Made by a program: the position numbers and the translations under genes
The notes under the pieces: model-generated
What the model was told of the DNA's origin: nothing
Database searches by the model: none
What the model saw: the letters and a program-made list of their open reading frames with translations, nothing else
NCBI RefSeq assembly: GCF_003054965.1
Contig: NZ_MIES01000033.1
Span: 62,001-126,000, forward strand
Direction: 5' to 3'
Length of the DNA: 64,000 nucleotides
From: Saccharospirillum sp. MSK14-1
GTDB lineage: Bacteria > Pseudomonadota > Gammaproteobacteria > Pseudomonadales > Natronospirillaceae
Shown: positions 54,350 through 63,656 of the stretch, in pieces
Position numbering within the stretch: the first letter of the stretch is position 1
How the letters are laid out: each line of letters opens with the position of its first letter

Positions 54350-55639
54350 TCAGCTTGGGCGTCGATTGATGGCGCGATGGCCGATGTCAGTGCGGTAAAA
54401 GCAATCGGCCCAGTCGATCAGTTGAACTCCATCATAAGCCGCTTGCTGAGCCTCGACCACAGTGTCACCTAAAGCGGTCACACACAGCACTCGACCGCCT
54501 TGCGTGATGATCTGACCGGCGTCGTTGCGCGCGGTTCCCGCCTGAAACACCTTGGTATCGGCGGCAAAGTTGGCATCCAGTCCGGCAATGACATCGCCTT
54601 TGCGATAATCATTGGGATAACCACCGGCGGCCAGCACAACACCCAGCGCTGGGCGCGGGTCCCAGTCGGTCTGGAGGTTTGCCAGTTCACCGTTTACGGC
54701 AGCCAGACACAGCTCGACCAGATCGGATTGCAAACGCATCATGATCGGTTGGGTTTCGGGATCGCCAAAACGGCAGTTGTATTCCAATACCTTGGGCGTG
54801 CCGTCTGGCGCGACCATAATGCCGGCATACAAAAAACCCCGGTAGCGATTACCTTCGGCGTTCATGCCACGCACCGTCGGGTGAATCACTTCTTCCAGAA
54901 TGCGTTGGTGCATGGCGTCGGTGACCACCGGCGCTGGAGAATAGGCACCCATGCCGCCGGTATTCGGGCCAGTGTCGCCATTATCGCGGGCTTTATGGTC
55001 CTGCGAAGAGGCAAACGCCACGACGTCTTCACCATCGACCAGCACAATAAAGCTGGCCTCTTCGCCGACCAGAAATTCCTCGACCACGACACGCGAACCA
55101 GCCTCACCAAAGCGGTTGCCAGCGAGCATGTCGTCGATGGCTGCACAGGCTTCGGTTTCGTTTTGGGCGACGATCACGCCTTTACCGGCGGCCAGACCGT
55201 CGGCTTTCACGACGATCGGCGCGCCTTTTTCCTGCACATAGGCTTTGGCTTTATCGGCGTCGGTGAAGACGCCATAGAACGCCGTGGGGATGGTGTGGCG
55301 TGCCAGGAAATCTTTGGTGAACGCCTTGGAGCCTTCCAGTTGGGCGGCATTTTGAGTAGGGCCGAGAATCTTAAGGCCGCGTGACTCGAACAGGTCGACC
55401 ACGCCAATGACCAGCGGGGCTTCCGGACCGACAATGGTTAAGCCGATCTCGTTTTGTTCCGCAAAATCGGCCAGCGCGGTCAGATCGGTGACGCCAATAT
55501 CGACGTTTTCGATATTGGGCTCACCGGCGGTACCGGGGTTGCCGGGCGCCACAAACACCTGATCGACCAAGGAGCTCTGCGCTGCCTTCCAGGCCAGAGC
55601 ATGCTCACGACCGCCGTTGCCGATAATCAAAACCTTCAT
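54350..55639 (-). CDS. purD: Phosphoribosylamine-glycine ligase (GAR synthetase)
   Basis: PurD joins phosphoribosylamine and glycine in the second step of de novo purine synthesis. The 429-residue ATP-grasp enzyme has the N-terminal KVLIIGNGGREHALAWK, the ATP-grasp loop IVVKADGLAAGKGVIVAQ, the metal-binding EYNCRFGDPETQPIMMRL, and GPNTGGMGAYSPAPVV. It follows purH by 18 bp on the same strand, the usual purHD pair. Confidence 0.97.
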   Translation of the reverse strand: MKVLIIGNGGREHALAWKAAQSSLVDQVFVAPGNPGTAGEPNIENVDIGVTDLTALADFAEQNEIGLTIVGPEAPLVIGVVDLFESRGLKILGPTQNAAQLEGSKAFTKDFLARHTIPTAFYGVFTDADKAKAYVQEKGAPIVVKADGLAAGKGVIVAQNETEACAAIDDMLAGNRFGEAGSRVVVEEFLVGEEASFIVLVDGEDVVAFASSQDHKARDNGDTGPNTGGMGAYSPAPVVTDAMHQRILEEVIHPTVRGMNAEGNRYRGFLYAGIMVAPDGTPKVLEYNCRFGDPETQPIMMRLQSDLVELCLAAVNGELANLQTDWDPRPALGVVLAAGGYPNDYRKGDVIAGLDANFAADTKVFQAGTARNDAGQIITQGGRVLCVTALGDTVVEAQQAAYDGVQLIDWADCFYRTDIGHRAINRRPS

Positions 55640-55657
55640 GACGTCTCCTTGGGCGTT

Positions 55658-57238
55658 TTAGTGGCGGAAGTGGCGCATGCCGGTGAATACCATGGCGATG
55701 CCGTGTTCGTCAGCGGCGGCAATGACTTCGTCGTCACGCATGCTGCCGCCAGGCTGAATCACGGCTTTAACACCCATCTCAGCGGCTTGGTCGAGACCGT
55801 CGCGGAACGGGAAGAAGGCATCGGAAGCCATGACCGAACCGGCAATGTCCAGATTTTCGTCGGCGGCTTTGATGCCCGCAATCTTGGCGCTGTAAACACG
55901 GCTCATCTGGCCGGCGCCAACGCCGATGGTCTGGCCGTCTCGGGCATAAACGATGGCGTTGGATTTCACGAACTTGGCCACCGACCAGGCAAATTGCAGA
56001 TCGGCCAGCTGGGCATCGGTTGGTGCGATCTTGGTAACGACTTTAAGTTCGTCAGCACTGACACGGCCCAGGTCGCGATCTTGAACCAGCAAACCGCCGT
56101 TGACCTTCTTGAAATCGAAACCGGCAACGGCCTCGTCCCAGGTGCCGCAAGCCAACAGACGAACGTTGGGTTTGGTGGCGACCACATTGGCCGCCGCAGC
56201 GCTGACGCTGGGAGCAATGATGACTTCAACAAACTGGCGCTCAATGATCGCCTTAGCCGTCGCTTCATCCAGTTCGCCGTTAAAGGCGATGATGCCGCCA
56301 AAAGCCGAGGTCGGGTCGGTCTGGAAGGCGCGATTGTAAGCGTCGAGCAGATTGCTGCCGGTCGCCACGCCACAGGGGTTGGCGTGTTTGACGATCACAC
56401 AGGCCGGTGCGCTGAAGGCTTTCACACATTCCAAGGCCGCGTCGGTATCGGCGATGTTGTTATAGCTCAGCGCCTTGCCCTGAATGCTGGTCGCTGTGGC
56501 AACACTGGCTTCCAACGGCGTGGCGTCGACATAGAAGGCGGCTTTTTGATGCGGGTTTTCACCGTAGCGCATCACATCTTTCAACTGCCATTGCTGGTTG
56601 AAGGTGTGCGGGAATTCGCTGCGCACTGGGACGTTGGCCGGTGTGGATTCGGTTTCGACGCTGCCTAAGTAGTTGGCAATCATGCCGTCGTAGGCCGCGG
56701 TGTGTTCGAACGCCGAACGCGCCAGCCGGAAGCGCGTTGCTGCGCTCAAACCGCCGGTTTCGTCCCACTCGGCCAGCAGGGTGTCGTAGTCGCCACTGTT
56801 AACGACGATGGCAACATCCTTATGGTTCTTGGCCGCCGAACGAACCATGGTGGGACCACCAATGTCGATGTTTTCGATGGCATCGCCCAGCGTGCAATCC
56901 GGCTTGGCAATGGTGTCAGCGAACGGATACAGATTGACCACCACTAGATCGATGGGGGCAATGCCGTGTTCGGCCATGACCGCGTCGTCGATGCCACGCC
57001 GACCCAGAATGCCGCCGTGGACCTTCGGGTGCAGGGTTTTTACCCGACCGGCCATCATTTCCGGAAACCCGGTGTGATCGGACACTTCGCGCACCGGAAT
57101 ACCGGCTTCGCTGATCAGGCGGTGAGTGCCGCCGGTGGACAACAGTTCAACGCCACGTTCGTGCAGGGCACGGGCGAAATCGAGAATGCCGGTTTTATCG
57201 GAAACACTGAGCAGGGCGCGTTGGGGGGCTTGGGTCAT
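55658..57238 (-). CDS. purH: Bifunctional AICAR transformylase / IMP cyclohydrolase
   Basis: PurH catalyses the last two steps to IMP. The 526-residue protein starts [18 protein letters not shown]. The IMP cyclohydrolase domain ([21 protein letters not shown]) is followed by the formyltransferase domain containing [14 protein letters not shown], the Lys-His catalytic pair, and ends near [17 protein letters not shown]. It is downstream of fis after a terminator and immediately upstream of purD. It probably has its own promoter in the 92-bp gap. Confidence 0.97.
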   Translation of the reverse strand: MTQAPQRALLSVSDKTGILDFARALHERGVELLSTGGTHRLISEAGIPVREVSDHTGFPEMMAGRVKTLHPKVHGGILGRRGIDDAVMAEHGIAPIDLVVVNLYPFADTIAKPDCTLGDAIENIDIGGPTMVRSAAKNHKDVAIVVNSGDYDTLLAEWDETGGLSAATRFRLARSAFEHTAAYDGMIANYLGSVETESTPANVPVRSEFPHTFNQQWQLKDVMRYGENPHQKAAFYVDATPLEASVATATSIQGKALSYNNIADTDAALECVKAFSAPACVIVKHANPCGVATGSNLLDAYNRAFQTDPTSAFGGIIAFNGELDEATAKAIIERQFVEVIIAPSVSAAAANVVATKPNVRLLACGTWDEAVAGFDFKKVNGGLLVQDRDLGRVSADELKVVTKIAPTDAQLADLQFAWSVAKFVKSNAIVYARDGQTIGVGAGQMSRVYSAKIAGIKAADENLDIAGSVMASDAFFPFRDGLDQAAEMGVKAVIQPGGSMRDDEVIAAADEHGIAMVFTGMRHFRH

Positions 57239-57300
57239 GCGGTCCTCACGGGCGGAAAGTCGTTCGATTGGTCAGAAAATGATAGGTCCAGAAAAACGAA

Positions 57301-57320
57301 AGGCGACCCGGAGGTCGCCT
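57301..57320 (-). terminator. Rho-independent terminator of dusB-fis
   Basis: AGGCGACC and GGTCGCCT pair perfectly around CGGA. On the minus strand the stem is followed by TTCGTTTTT. It lies 11 bp past the fis stop. Confidence 0.75.
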
Positions 57321-57330
57321 TGGTGGCCGC

Positions 57331-57645
57331 TTAGAGCAGGCCGTATTGCTTGAGCTTTTTGCGCAAGGTACCGCGGTTCAGACCGAGCACCTGCGATGCC
57401 TTGGTTTGGTTGTCGCGGCAGAATCGCATCACCGCTTCGAGCATGGGCGCTTCAACTTCACTCATCACCATCTGATAGACATTGGCCACATCCTGACCTT
57501 CCAGGTGCGCGAAGTAGTTGCGCATGGCGATTTCCACGCTGTCTCTAAGAGTCTGGGGCTGTTCTACTGATGCATCGACCTGAAAGGTGTCGTTGGATTG
57601 TGGTTGGGCACTGGAGGAATCGGTGACGAAGGTGTCGAGGCTCAT
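57331..57645 (-). CDS. fis: DNA-binding protein Fis
   Basis: Fis is a nucleoid protein that bends DNA and activates rRNA promoters during fast growth. The 104-residue product has a Ser/Gln-rich N-terminal arm, a dimerisation helix (LRDSVEIAMRNYFAHLEGQ) and the C-terminal HTH (NQTKASQVLGLNRGTLRKKL), nearly identical to other Fis proteins. It overlaps the dusB stop by 4 bp, the conserved dusB-fis pair. Confidence 0.97.
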   Translation of the reverse strand: MSLDTFVTDSSSAQPQSNDTFQVDASVEQPQTLRDSVEIAMRNYFAHLEGQDVANVYQMVMSEVEAPMLEAVMRFCRDNQTKASQVLGLNRGTLRKKLKQYGLL

Positions 57646-58631
57646 GCGGCTGTTTCCTTTAAAGAAGTCAAACGATCAAACAACTGGTTCAACCACTGAA
57701 GCTGGGCCTGAGGCTGCTCCAGGGCATTAAAATTTTTGATGGTGGGGCGTTCCACCTGTTGGCCTTTGAGGTACCATCCAACGTGTTTGCGGGCGATGCG
57801 CACCCCCAAATACTCGCCGTAAAACCGATGCAGCTCCTGAACATGGGCGGCCAGGGTCGTCGCCACCGTGTTCAGGTTGGGCGCCGGTCGCAGTTCACCG
57901 GTCGCCAGGTAGTCGTTAATGGCCGCGAAAATCCACGGATTGCCCTGAGCCGCTCGGCCAATCATCACACCGTCGGCACCGGTGTAGCTCAGAACCTCGG
58001 CGGCTTTTAACGGCCCATCGATATCCCCATTGGCCAGCACCGGAATGGACACGGCGGCTTTGACCTCGGCGATGGTGTCGTACTCGGCCTCACCGCGATA
58101 CGCATCGGCGCGAGTCCGGCCATGAACCGCCAACGCCTGAATACCCAGGTCTTCGGCCATACGTGCAATGCGGATGGCATTGCGCTGATCCGGTGCCCAG
58201 CCGGTGCGCGTTTTCAGCGTGACCGGTACATCGACGGCAGCGACCACGGCTTCAAGAATGTCCCGCACCAAAGGCTCATCGCGCATCAACGCGGAACCCG
58301 CTGCCTTGTTGCAGACTTTCTTGGCCGGGCAGCCCATATTGATGTCGATAATCTGGGCGCCACCGGCGACGTTGGCGCGTGCCGCCTCAGCCATCATCTG
58401 CGCATCCCCGCCGGCAATCTGCACACTGATCGGTCCGGCTTCGCCGTCGTGATCCAGCCGCTGACGCGACTTGGTGGTGTGCCATAACCGGGTATCGCTG
58501 GTCACCATTTCCGAGACCACCAAGCCCGCACCCAGTGACCGGCAGAGGGTACGGAACGGACGATCGGTCACACCGGCCATAGGCGCTAGGACGGTGGGTC
58601 GATCAAACTGGTAGGGACCGATGGCAAACAC
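57642..58631 (-). CDS. dusB: tRNA-dihydrouridine synthase B
   Basis: DusB is an FMN enzyme that reduces U17 of tRNA to dihydrouridine. The 329-residue protein has the FMN-binding ALAPMAGVTDRPFRTL-type start (seen as LAPMAGVTDRPFRTLCRS), the catalytic cysteine in INMGCPAKKVCNKAAGSAL, and VTLKTRTGW and LAVHGRTRADAYRG later. The TIM-barrel continues with DGVMIGRAAQGNPWIF. Its stop overlaps fis by 4 bp. Confidence 0.96.
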   Translation of the reverse strand: MFAIGPYQFDRPTVLAPMAGVTDRPFRTLCRSLGAGLVVSEMVTSDTRLWHTTKSRQRLDHDGEAGPISVQIAGGDAQMMAEAARANVAGGAQIIDINMGCPAKKVCNKAAGSALMRDEPLVRDILEAVVAAVDVPVTLKTRTGWAPDQRNAIRIARMAEDLGIQALAVHGRTRADAYRGEAEYDTIAEVKAAVSIPVLANGDIDGPLKAAEVLSYTGADGVMIGRAAQGNPWIFAAINDYLATGELRPAPNLNTVATTLAAHVQELHRFYGEYLGVRIARKHVGWYLKGQQVERPTIKNFNALEQPQAQLQWLNQLFDRLTSLKETAA

Positions 58632-58741
58632 GACAAGCGGTTAAAAATTGCTCAGCTCAGGGGCGGGGAATGATACTGACTTAGTGGTCGAACTTAAAGA
58701 TTGACATGCAACGGACATCGGTGTTTGTTAGCGCCGATTTT

Positions 58742-59842
58742 TCAGCCAGGGCCTGGCGCTGTGCGCAGCTGGTAATTGATCGCTTCACTGCCGGGATCGC
58801 GAAAGGGTATCGAAACGTAAATACGGGTATTGGTTGGCATCAGTTTGATGCCCGTCAGTTCGCCGCGCAGGTAATCGTCCGGCGTGAACGCCTGGTCCGC
58901 AACCCGCTCACCATTGATGTCGGTGTATTCCAGAATCAGCGTCGGGAAGGGCTGACGGAAAGGCGCCTGATTGGTCAAGATGGCATCGAGCAGTCTGACG
59001 TTTTCGACCGTTGGGTGGTTGCGCACCAGGACGTTCGACGGCTTAACGTTGGTTAAATCCTGTTGTGGTGGCAGCTCGCAGCCCAGCAGGTTGCAGGCTG
59101 ATTGATAGAGGCCGCGCCAGGGGTCGAGACGGGCATAGCGATCTTTCTGCCACCACGCCAGTTCACCGGCCAGGGTTACCAGCAGCAAGGCAATCACCGC
59201 CAAGCCTAACCAGCGGCGACCGCGTTGGGGTGGTTCGTCGGTGAAGTCAAAATCCGTCGTCGACAGCTGCTGCGCCAGTTGAGTCGCGTGATTTTCACGG
59301 GCTCCGGGCTCAGCCTCATCATCGTATGACTCGTCATCCTCATCCACCATCCAACTGGATTCTGGCTCGTCAGCCTCATCGTCGGTGCTGATATCGAACG
59401 CAGATTCAGAGTCATTTTTAGCCGGCGCCGGTTCTGCTTTGGCCGCTGGTTTGGGTTCGGTTGGACGTTGCGGGGCGTCGTCGCTGAGATCCCAGAAAGC
59501 ATCGCTCAGTTCATCCAGTTCGTCGTTGCTGTCTTCGCCCAGTAAGTCGTCGTCGGAGAAAATAAATTCTTCGAAGTTGTCATTGGGATCGTCTTCGAAC
59601 AGAAAATCGTCATCGTCGCTTTGCTGGCTGGCAGCCGATGATTGAGGTTGTGTTTTAGCCGCTGGACGGGGTGGGTCCGATGGCTTGGTTTTCAGCTTGC
59701 CGTTGAGCAAGTGGCTGCGCGCGCTGAATACCTGCAAACAGGCACCACAGCGCACTGAACCGTTAGCGACCGCGAGGTGCTCATCGGTGATGCGAAACGA
59801 GGTGCTGCAATGTGGGCACTGAGTTATGAAGGTTTCAGCCAT
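58742..59842 (-). CDS. Zinc-ribbon, DUF3426 membrane protein
   Basis: The N-terminus is an MJ0042-type zinc ribbon (CPHCSTSFRI ... VRCGACLQVFSA). A long acidic low-complexity region follows at about 60-195 (SDDDLLGEDSNDELDEL). One transmembrane helix (WLGLAVIALLLVTLAGELAWW) precedes a C-terminal DUF3426 domain of about 140 residues (PSNVLVRNHPTVENVRLLDA). The start is uncertain: ATG at 59842 (366 residues) or 59848 and 59863. The function of the family is unknown. Gene order prmA-zinc ribbon-dusB-fis is common in gammaproteobacteria. Confidence 0.88.
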   Translation of the reverse strand: MAETFITQCPHCSTSFRITDEHLAVANGSVRCGACLQVFSARSHLLNGKLKTKPSDPPRPAAKTQPQSSAASQQSDDDDFLFEDDPNDNFEEFIFSDDDLLGEDSNDELDELSDAFWDLSDDAPQRPTEPKPAAKAEPAPAKNDSESAFDISTDDEADEPESSWMVDEDDESYDDEAEPGARENHATQLAQQLSTTDFDFTDEPPQRGRRWLGLAVIALLLVTLAGELAWWQKDRYARLDPWRGLYQSACNLLGCELPPQQDLTNVKPSNVLVRNHPTVENVRLLDAILTNQAPFRQPFPTLILEYTDINGERVADQAFTPDDYLRGELTGIKLMPTNTRIYVSIPFRDPGSEAINYQLRTAPGPG

Positions 59843-59863
59843 GGCCATTCGAGTTGTCGGCAT

Positions 59864-59908
59864 CCATGCGCGGTAAAAAGGAGTCCGGTCACGCAGTGGT
59901 ACCGGACG
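59864..59908 (-). terminator. Probable terminator downstream of prmA
   Basis: GTCCGGT (59883-59889) and ACCGGAC (59901-59907) pair with an 11-base loop. On the minus strand the stem is followed by TCCTTTTT. It lies about 190 bp after prmA, beyond the inverted-repeat element at 59942-60117. Confidence 0.55.
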
Positions 59909-59941
59909 ATTCAGTTTATGAGAGCTGTCTGCCGATCACAA

Positions 59942-60117
59942 CAAGGGAGCCTCGGAAAGCTCCGAAGGGCGCGGCTAAAACGTCCTGCCTCGTCGTTGCA
60001 CTTCTTGACAAGGACTACGGCCATTGCGCTGCGAAGTGCGTCGGGGTGCCGCATCACTTGTGGCAAAACGTTTTAGCTCGCGCAGAGCCTTGGGGGAATT
60101 ATTCAGAGGCTCCCTTG
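59942..60117. mobile_element. MITE-like inverted-repeat element at the 3' end of prmA
   Basis: This 176-bp segment is bounded by perfect inverted ends, CAAGGGAGCCTC (59942-59953) and GAGGCTCCCTTG (60106-60117). A second inner pair, GCTAAAACGT (59974-59983) and ACGTTTTAGC (60068-60077), extends the dyad. The interior has further pairable segments (GCACTTC near 59998, GAAGTGC near 60040). There is no coding capacity. The organisation is that of a small non-autonomous insertion or a foldback repeat. The last five codons and stop of prmA lie in its right end. No clear target duplication is visible. Confidence 0.72.
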
Positions 60118-60998
60118 GTCCCGCTCAGTCGAACCCAGCCATCCCGTTCGACTGGCGCATCCAGATCGATCCAAGGGCGGTAAGCATCCATAACCGCCTC
60201 GGCCTGGTGCGATAAGATGCCAGACAGGGCCAGTCGACCGCCACGTTGCAATCGTTGACACAGCGATTGCGCCAGATCGCACAGCGGCCCGGCCAGAATA
60301 TTAGCGACCAGCAAGTCATAGGTGGGCGCCAGTTGCTGATCATCCATCCAGACATTAAAGCGGTTATTGTCGATGCCATTGTTAGCCGCATTGGCGCGAG
60401 TGGCGTCCAGTGCCTGAGGATCGATATCAACGCCGTCCATCTGTTGCGCGCCCAGCAAAATCGCCGCCAGACCGAGAATGCCCGAACCACAACCGTAATC
60501 GAGTAAACGCTCGCCACCGCGGATGGTTTCGTCCAGCCATTGCAGGCATAAGAAGGTCGTTGGATGGGTGCCTGTGCCAAACGCCAAACCGGGATCGAGC
60601 CGCAGGTTCACTGCCGTCGGTTCTGGCGGTTCCAGCCAGGATGGGCAAATCCACAAACGAGGGCCACACTGGATGGGTTTGAAGGCATCCATCCAGGCAC
60701 GTTCCCAGTCCTTGTCTTCGAGAATTTCGGTATGAATGGCACCGCTGAGCTGTATGCCTTCGTTCACTGCAAACTGCTCAATGCTGGCTTGTAAGGCCAC
60801 CGCGTCCACGTCTTCTTCGAACAGCCCTTGCACCGTGGTGTGCTGCCATAACGGCGTAGTACCACGAATAGGTTCAAAGACCGGTTGGTCTTCGCTGTCG
60901 ATCAAAGTGACCGCCTGACAACCTGCCAGTAACAGGGCTTCCTCAATGGCGTCGGTGTGATTGGGATCGGTCGGAATACGGATTTGAAGCCAGGGCAT
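60099..60998 (-). CDS. prmA: Ribosomal protein L11 methyltransferase
   Basis: PrmA trimethylates ribosomal protein L11. The start at 60998 (MPWLQIRIPTDPNH) gives 299 residues, the usual length; a longer frame from 61256 overlaps the accC end and its terminator. The SAM-binding motif is LLDYGCGSGILGLAAILLG, with DPGLAFGTGTHPTT upstream and LVANILAGPLCDLA downstream, all typical. The last residues KGASE and the TAA stop are encoded within the inverted repeat of the MITE-like element, so the native C-terminus may have been altered. Confidence 0.95.
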   Translation of the reverse strand: MPWLQIRIPTDPNHTDAIEEALLLAGCQAVTLIDSEDQPVFEPIRGTTPLWQHTTVQGLFEEDVDAVALQASIEQFAVNEGIQLSGAIHTEILEDKDWERAWMDAFKPIQCGPRLWICPSWLEPPEPTAVNLRLDPGLAFGTGTHPTTFLCLQWLDETIRGGERLLDYGCGSGILGLAAILLGAQQMDGVDIDPQALDATRANAANNGIDNNRFNVWMDDQQLAPTYDLLVANILAGPLCDLAQSLCQRLQRGGRLALSGILSHQAEAVMDAYRPWIDLDAPVERDGWVRLSGTKGASE

Positions 60999-61085
60999 CG
61001 ATGCGTTTTGCCGGTGCAGAAGTTGCTCGCGAGGATACTGGATTGTCGGCCGAATGGCACGTCGGGCCACCGTGATGGCGTCAAC

Positions 61086-61112
61086 AAAAAAGGCAGCCGA
61101 TGGCTGCCTTTT
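61086..61112 (-). terminator. Rho-independent terminator of aroQ-accBC
   Basis: AGGCAGCC (61091-61098) and GGCTGCCT (61102-61109) pair around GAT. On the minus strand the stem is followed by six T. It lies between accC and prmA, so prmA needs its own promoter or read-through. Confidence 0.85.
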
Positions 61113-61128
61113 ATTCACCAGCAAAAAC

Positions 61129-62475
61129 TCACTGCTCAGCGGCGAGCTTGTGTTCCAGATAGTGAATGTTAACGCCACCGCGTTGGAAGCCGCCATCGTT
61201 GACCAGCTCTTTCTGCAGTGGGGTGTTGGTCTTAATGCCACCGACCACCAGTTCATCCAGTGCTGAGTTCATCCGCAACAAGGCCTGTTCGCGCGTGTCA
61301 GCATAGGTGATCAGCTTACCGATCATCGAATCGTAGAACGGCGGGATGGTGTAGCCGGAATAAATGTGTGAATCCCAGCGCACACCCAGGCCACCCGGAG
61401 AGTGGAACTGAGTCACCTTGCCGGGGCTCGGCATAAAGGTGCGTGGGTCTTCGGCATTGATTCGGCATTCCACGGCGTGACCGACGATGTGGATTTCATC
61501 TTGTTTAAAGCTCAACGGTTCGCCAGCGGCGATGCGCAGTTGCTCTTTAATGATGTCCACACCGGTGACCATTTCGGTAACCGGATGCTCCACCTGAACA
61601 CGGGTGTTCATCTCGATGAAGTAGAATTCGCCGTCTTCGTACAGGAATTCGAACGTCCCGGCACCGCGATAGCCGATTTCGATACAGGCGTCGACACAGG
61701 CTTTGAGTACCTTGGCGCGTGATTCTTCATTGACGTGTGGCGCCGGAGCTTCTTCCATCACCTTTTGGTGACGACGCTGCAACGAGCAGTCGCGATCGCC
61801 CAGATGAATGGCGTTGCCATGGCTGTCGGCCAATACCTGGACTTCCACGTGACGCGGGTTTTCCAGGAATTTTTCCATATAAACGGTGCCATCACCGAAA
61901 GCAGAGGCTGCTTCCGATTTGGTCACTTGTACGGAGCCGATCAGGTCTTTTTCTTCGCGCACCACGCGCATACCACGACCACCACCACCCGCGGCGGCTT
62001 TGATCATCACCGGATAACCAATGCGGCGACCGATGGCCAGGCACTGGTCTTTGTCTTCCGGCAACGGGCCGTCGGAACCCGGAACGGTAGGAACGCCGGC
62101 TTTTTTCATTGCTTCAATGGCCGACACCTTGTCACCCATCAGGCGAATGACGTTGGCGGTTGGGCCGATGAAGGCAAAGCCGGATTTTTCCACCTGCTCT
62201 GCGAAATCCGCGCGCTCGGCCAAAAAGCCGTAACCGGGATGGATGGCATCGGCGTTAGTCACTTCAGCCGCTGCAATCAGAGCAGGAATGTTGAGGTAAG
62301 AGTTAACGGAAGGGTTCGGACCGATACAGACCGACTCGTCCGCCAGCTTTACGTGCTTGAGATCACGATCCACTACCGAATGCACAGCAACGGTTTGGAT
62401 GCCCATCTCCTTGCACGCCCGCAGGATACGCAAAGCGATTTCCCCACGGTTGGCAATCAGCACTTTCTTCAGCAT
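61129..62475 (-). CDS. accC: Acetyl-CoA carboxylase, biotin carboxylase subunit
   Basis: AccC carboxylates biotin on AccB in the first step of fatty acid synthesis. The 448-residue ATP-grasp protein begins [22 protein letters not shown], with the glycine-rich loop [35 protein letters not shown] catalytic sequence seen as [20 protein letters not shown], and [23 protein letters not shown] sequence near the end. It is 11 bp downstream of accB and ends at a strong terminator. Confidence 0.97.
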   Translation of the reverse strand: MLKKVLIANRGEIALRILRACKEMGIQTVAVHSVVDRDLKHVKLADESVCIGPNPSVNSYLNIPALIAAAEVTNADAIHPGYGFLAERADFAEQVEKSGFAFIGPTANVIRLMGDKVSAIEAMKKAGVPTVPGSDGPLPEDKDQCLAIGRRIGYPVMIKAAAGGGGRGMRVVREEKDLIGSVQVTKSEAASAFGDGTVYMEKFLENPRHVEVQVLADSHGNAIHLGDRDCSLQRRHQKVMEEAPAPHVNEESRAKVLKACVDACIEIGYRGAGTFEFLYEDGEFYFIEMNTRVQVEHPVTEMVTGVDIIKEQLRIAAGEPLSFKQDEIHIVGHAVECRINAEDPRTFMPSPGKVTQFHSPGGLGVRWDSHIYSGYTIPPFYDSMIGKLITYADTREQALLRMNSALDELVVGGIKTNTPLQKELVNDGGFQRGGVNIHYLEHKLAAEQ

Positions 62476-62486
62476 GACAGGCCTCG

Positions 62487-62951
62487 TTAGCGAATGGTGA
62501 CCAGGGCTTGATCGAACTCAACCGGTTCGCCGTTTTCAACCAGAATGGCTTCAACGACACCGCTCTTGTCGGCTTCGATCTGGTTCATCATTTTCATCGC
62601 TTCGACGATGCAGATGGTATCGCCTTCGTTGACGTGTTGACCGACTTCAACAAAGGACGGGCTGGTTGGAGACGGCGCACGGTAGAAGGTGCCGACCATC
62701 GGTGAGCGCACTGCATGGCCACTGTGTTCTGCCTTGGCCGGTTCGCTGCTTTCTGCCGGAGCTGCCGCAGGGGCAGGAGCGGCTGCCGGAGCCTGGGCTG
62801 GCATCGGCGCGTACTGCATCGGTGCCGCTGCTTGCAGAGCGCGTGACGAACGGCTGATACGGATTGCCTCTTCGCCTTCGGTAATTTCGATTTCGTCGAT
62901 GCCGGACTCTTCCAGCAACTCGATCAATTTTTTGACCTTACGGATATCCAT
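62487..62951 (-). CDS. accB: Biotin carboxyl carrier protein AccB
   Basis: AccB carries biotin between the carboxylase and transferase halves of acetyl-CoA carboxylase. The start at 62951 ([17 protein letters not shown]) gives 154 residues. An Ala/Pro-rich linker ([20 protein letters not shown]) joins the N-terminal segment to the biotinyl domain, where the biotinylated lysine is in [16 protein letters not shown]. It lies 11 bp from accC and 11 bp after aroQ. Confidence 0.97.
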   Translation of the reverse strand: MDIRKVKKLIELLEESGIDEIEITEGEEAIRISRSSRALQAAAPMQYAPMPAQAPAAAPAPAAAPAESSEPAKAEHSGHAVRSPMVGTFYRAPSPTSPSFVEVGQHVNEGDTICIVEAMKMMNQIEADKSGVVEAILVENGEPVEFDQALVTIR

Positions 62952-62962
62952 GATGCGTTCCT

Positions 62963-63403
62963 CTAGCTCGATAATTGTTGATGTGCAGCCTGCAGAGCCA
63001 AATCGTAGCTGTGCGGCCCAAATCCACAAATCACACCGACGGCCTTGTCGGCGAGATAGGAATGATGGCGGAAAGATTCACGAGCGTGCACGTTGGACAG
63101 ATGCAGCTCAATAAACGGCACTTCAGCACCCCCCAGGGCATCGCGCAGCGCGATGCTGGTGTGTGTAAAAGCGCCAGCGTTAATCAGGATAAAGGCGGTA
63201 CCATCGGTTCTTGCCTGATGGATGCGATCGATCAGCTCGCCTTCATGGTTGCTTTGCAGACAATCCAATGAGTGTCCAAGGGCCTGGGCTTGCTGACTTA
63301 AGTGCTGCTCAATGTCAGCCAGCGTCGTGTGGCCGTAGATAGTCGGCTCGCGAGTACCAAGCAGGTTGAGATTAGGGCCATTAAGCAGGAGCAGCTGTGC
63401 CAT
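62963..63403 (-). CDS. aroQ: 3-dehydroquinate dehydratase, type II
   Basis: AroQ dehydrates 3-dehydroquinate in the shikimate pathway. The start at 63403 gives 146 residues. The type II hallmarks are [20 protein letters not shown] with the catalytic tyrosine, [32 protein letters not shown] and [19 protein letters not shown]. It heads the aroQ-accB-accC operon, a common gammaproteobacterial arrangement, and is divergent from a DUF2333 gene. Confidence 0.97.
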   Translation of the reverse strand: MAQLLLLNGPNLNLLGTREPTIYGHTTLADIEQHLSQQAQALGHSLDCLQSNHEGELIDRIHQARTDGTAFILINAGAFTHTSIALRDALGGAEVPFIELHLSNVHARESFRHHSYLADKAVGVICGFGPHSYDLALQAAHQQLSS

Positions 63404-63656
63404 AGGGGTCTTGAAATGCCTCGCTGTCGTAAAAATATCCGTGAACATGCACGGAAATATAGAGGATATTGGCGTTAACTTCGCCGAACAACTGAATGGG
63501 CGAATTTTAGTTGTGAATTTTCATCATCAAAATGGTCACTTTAGCCGGATTGATGCTGGTTCAGCCAGCGGTGCCGGGCGTGAAAGTGACCCTTGTCGCT
63601 TGGTTTGACGGTATCGGGTCGTTAAGCTGGCGGCAAAACTCACAGGAGTGAAGGGT
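63404..63656. promoter_or_regulatory. Divergent region aroQ / DUF2333 gene
   Basis: This 253-bp gap has an A+T-rich segment near aroQ with a short dyad (CCGTG-N6-CACGG at about 63440-63455). The plus-strand gene at the right has CAGGAG and AAGGGT ahead of its ATG. No defined promoter was resolved. Confidence 0.35.

Noticed and set aside
55454..56668. A 404-codon open frame antisense to purD/purH
   Set aside because: It spans two real genes and their junction on the opposite strand, with no ribosome site or recognisable motif.
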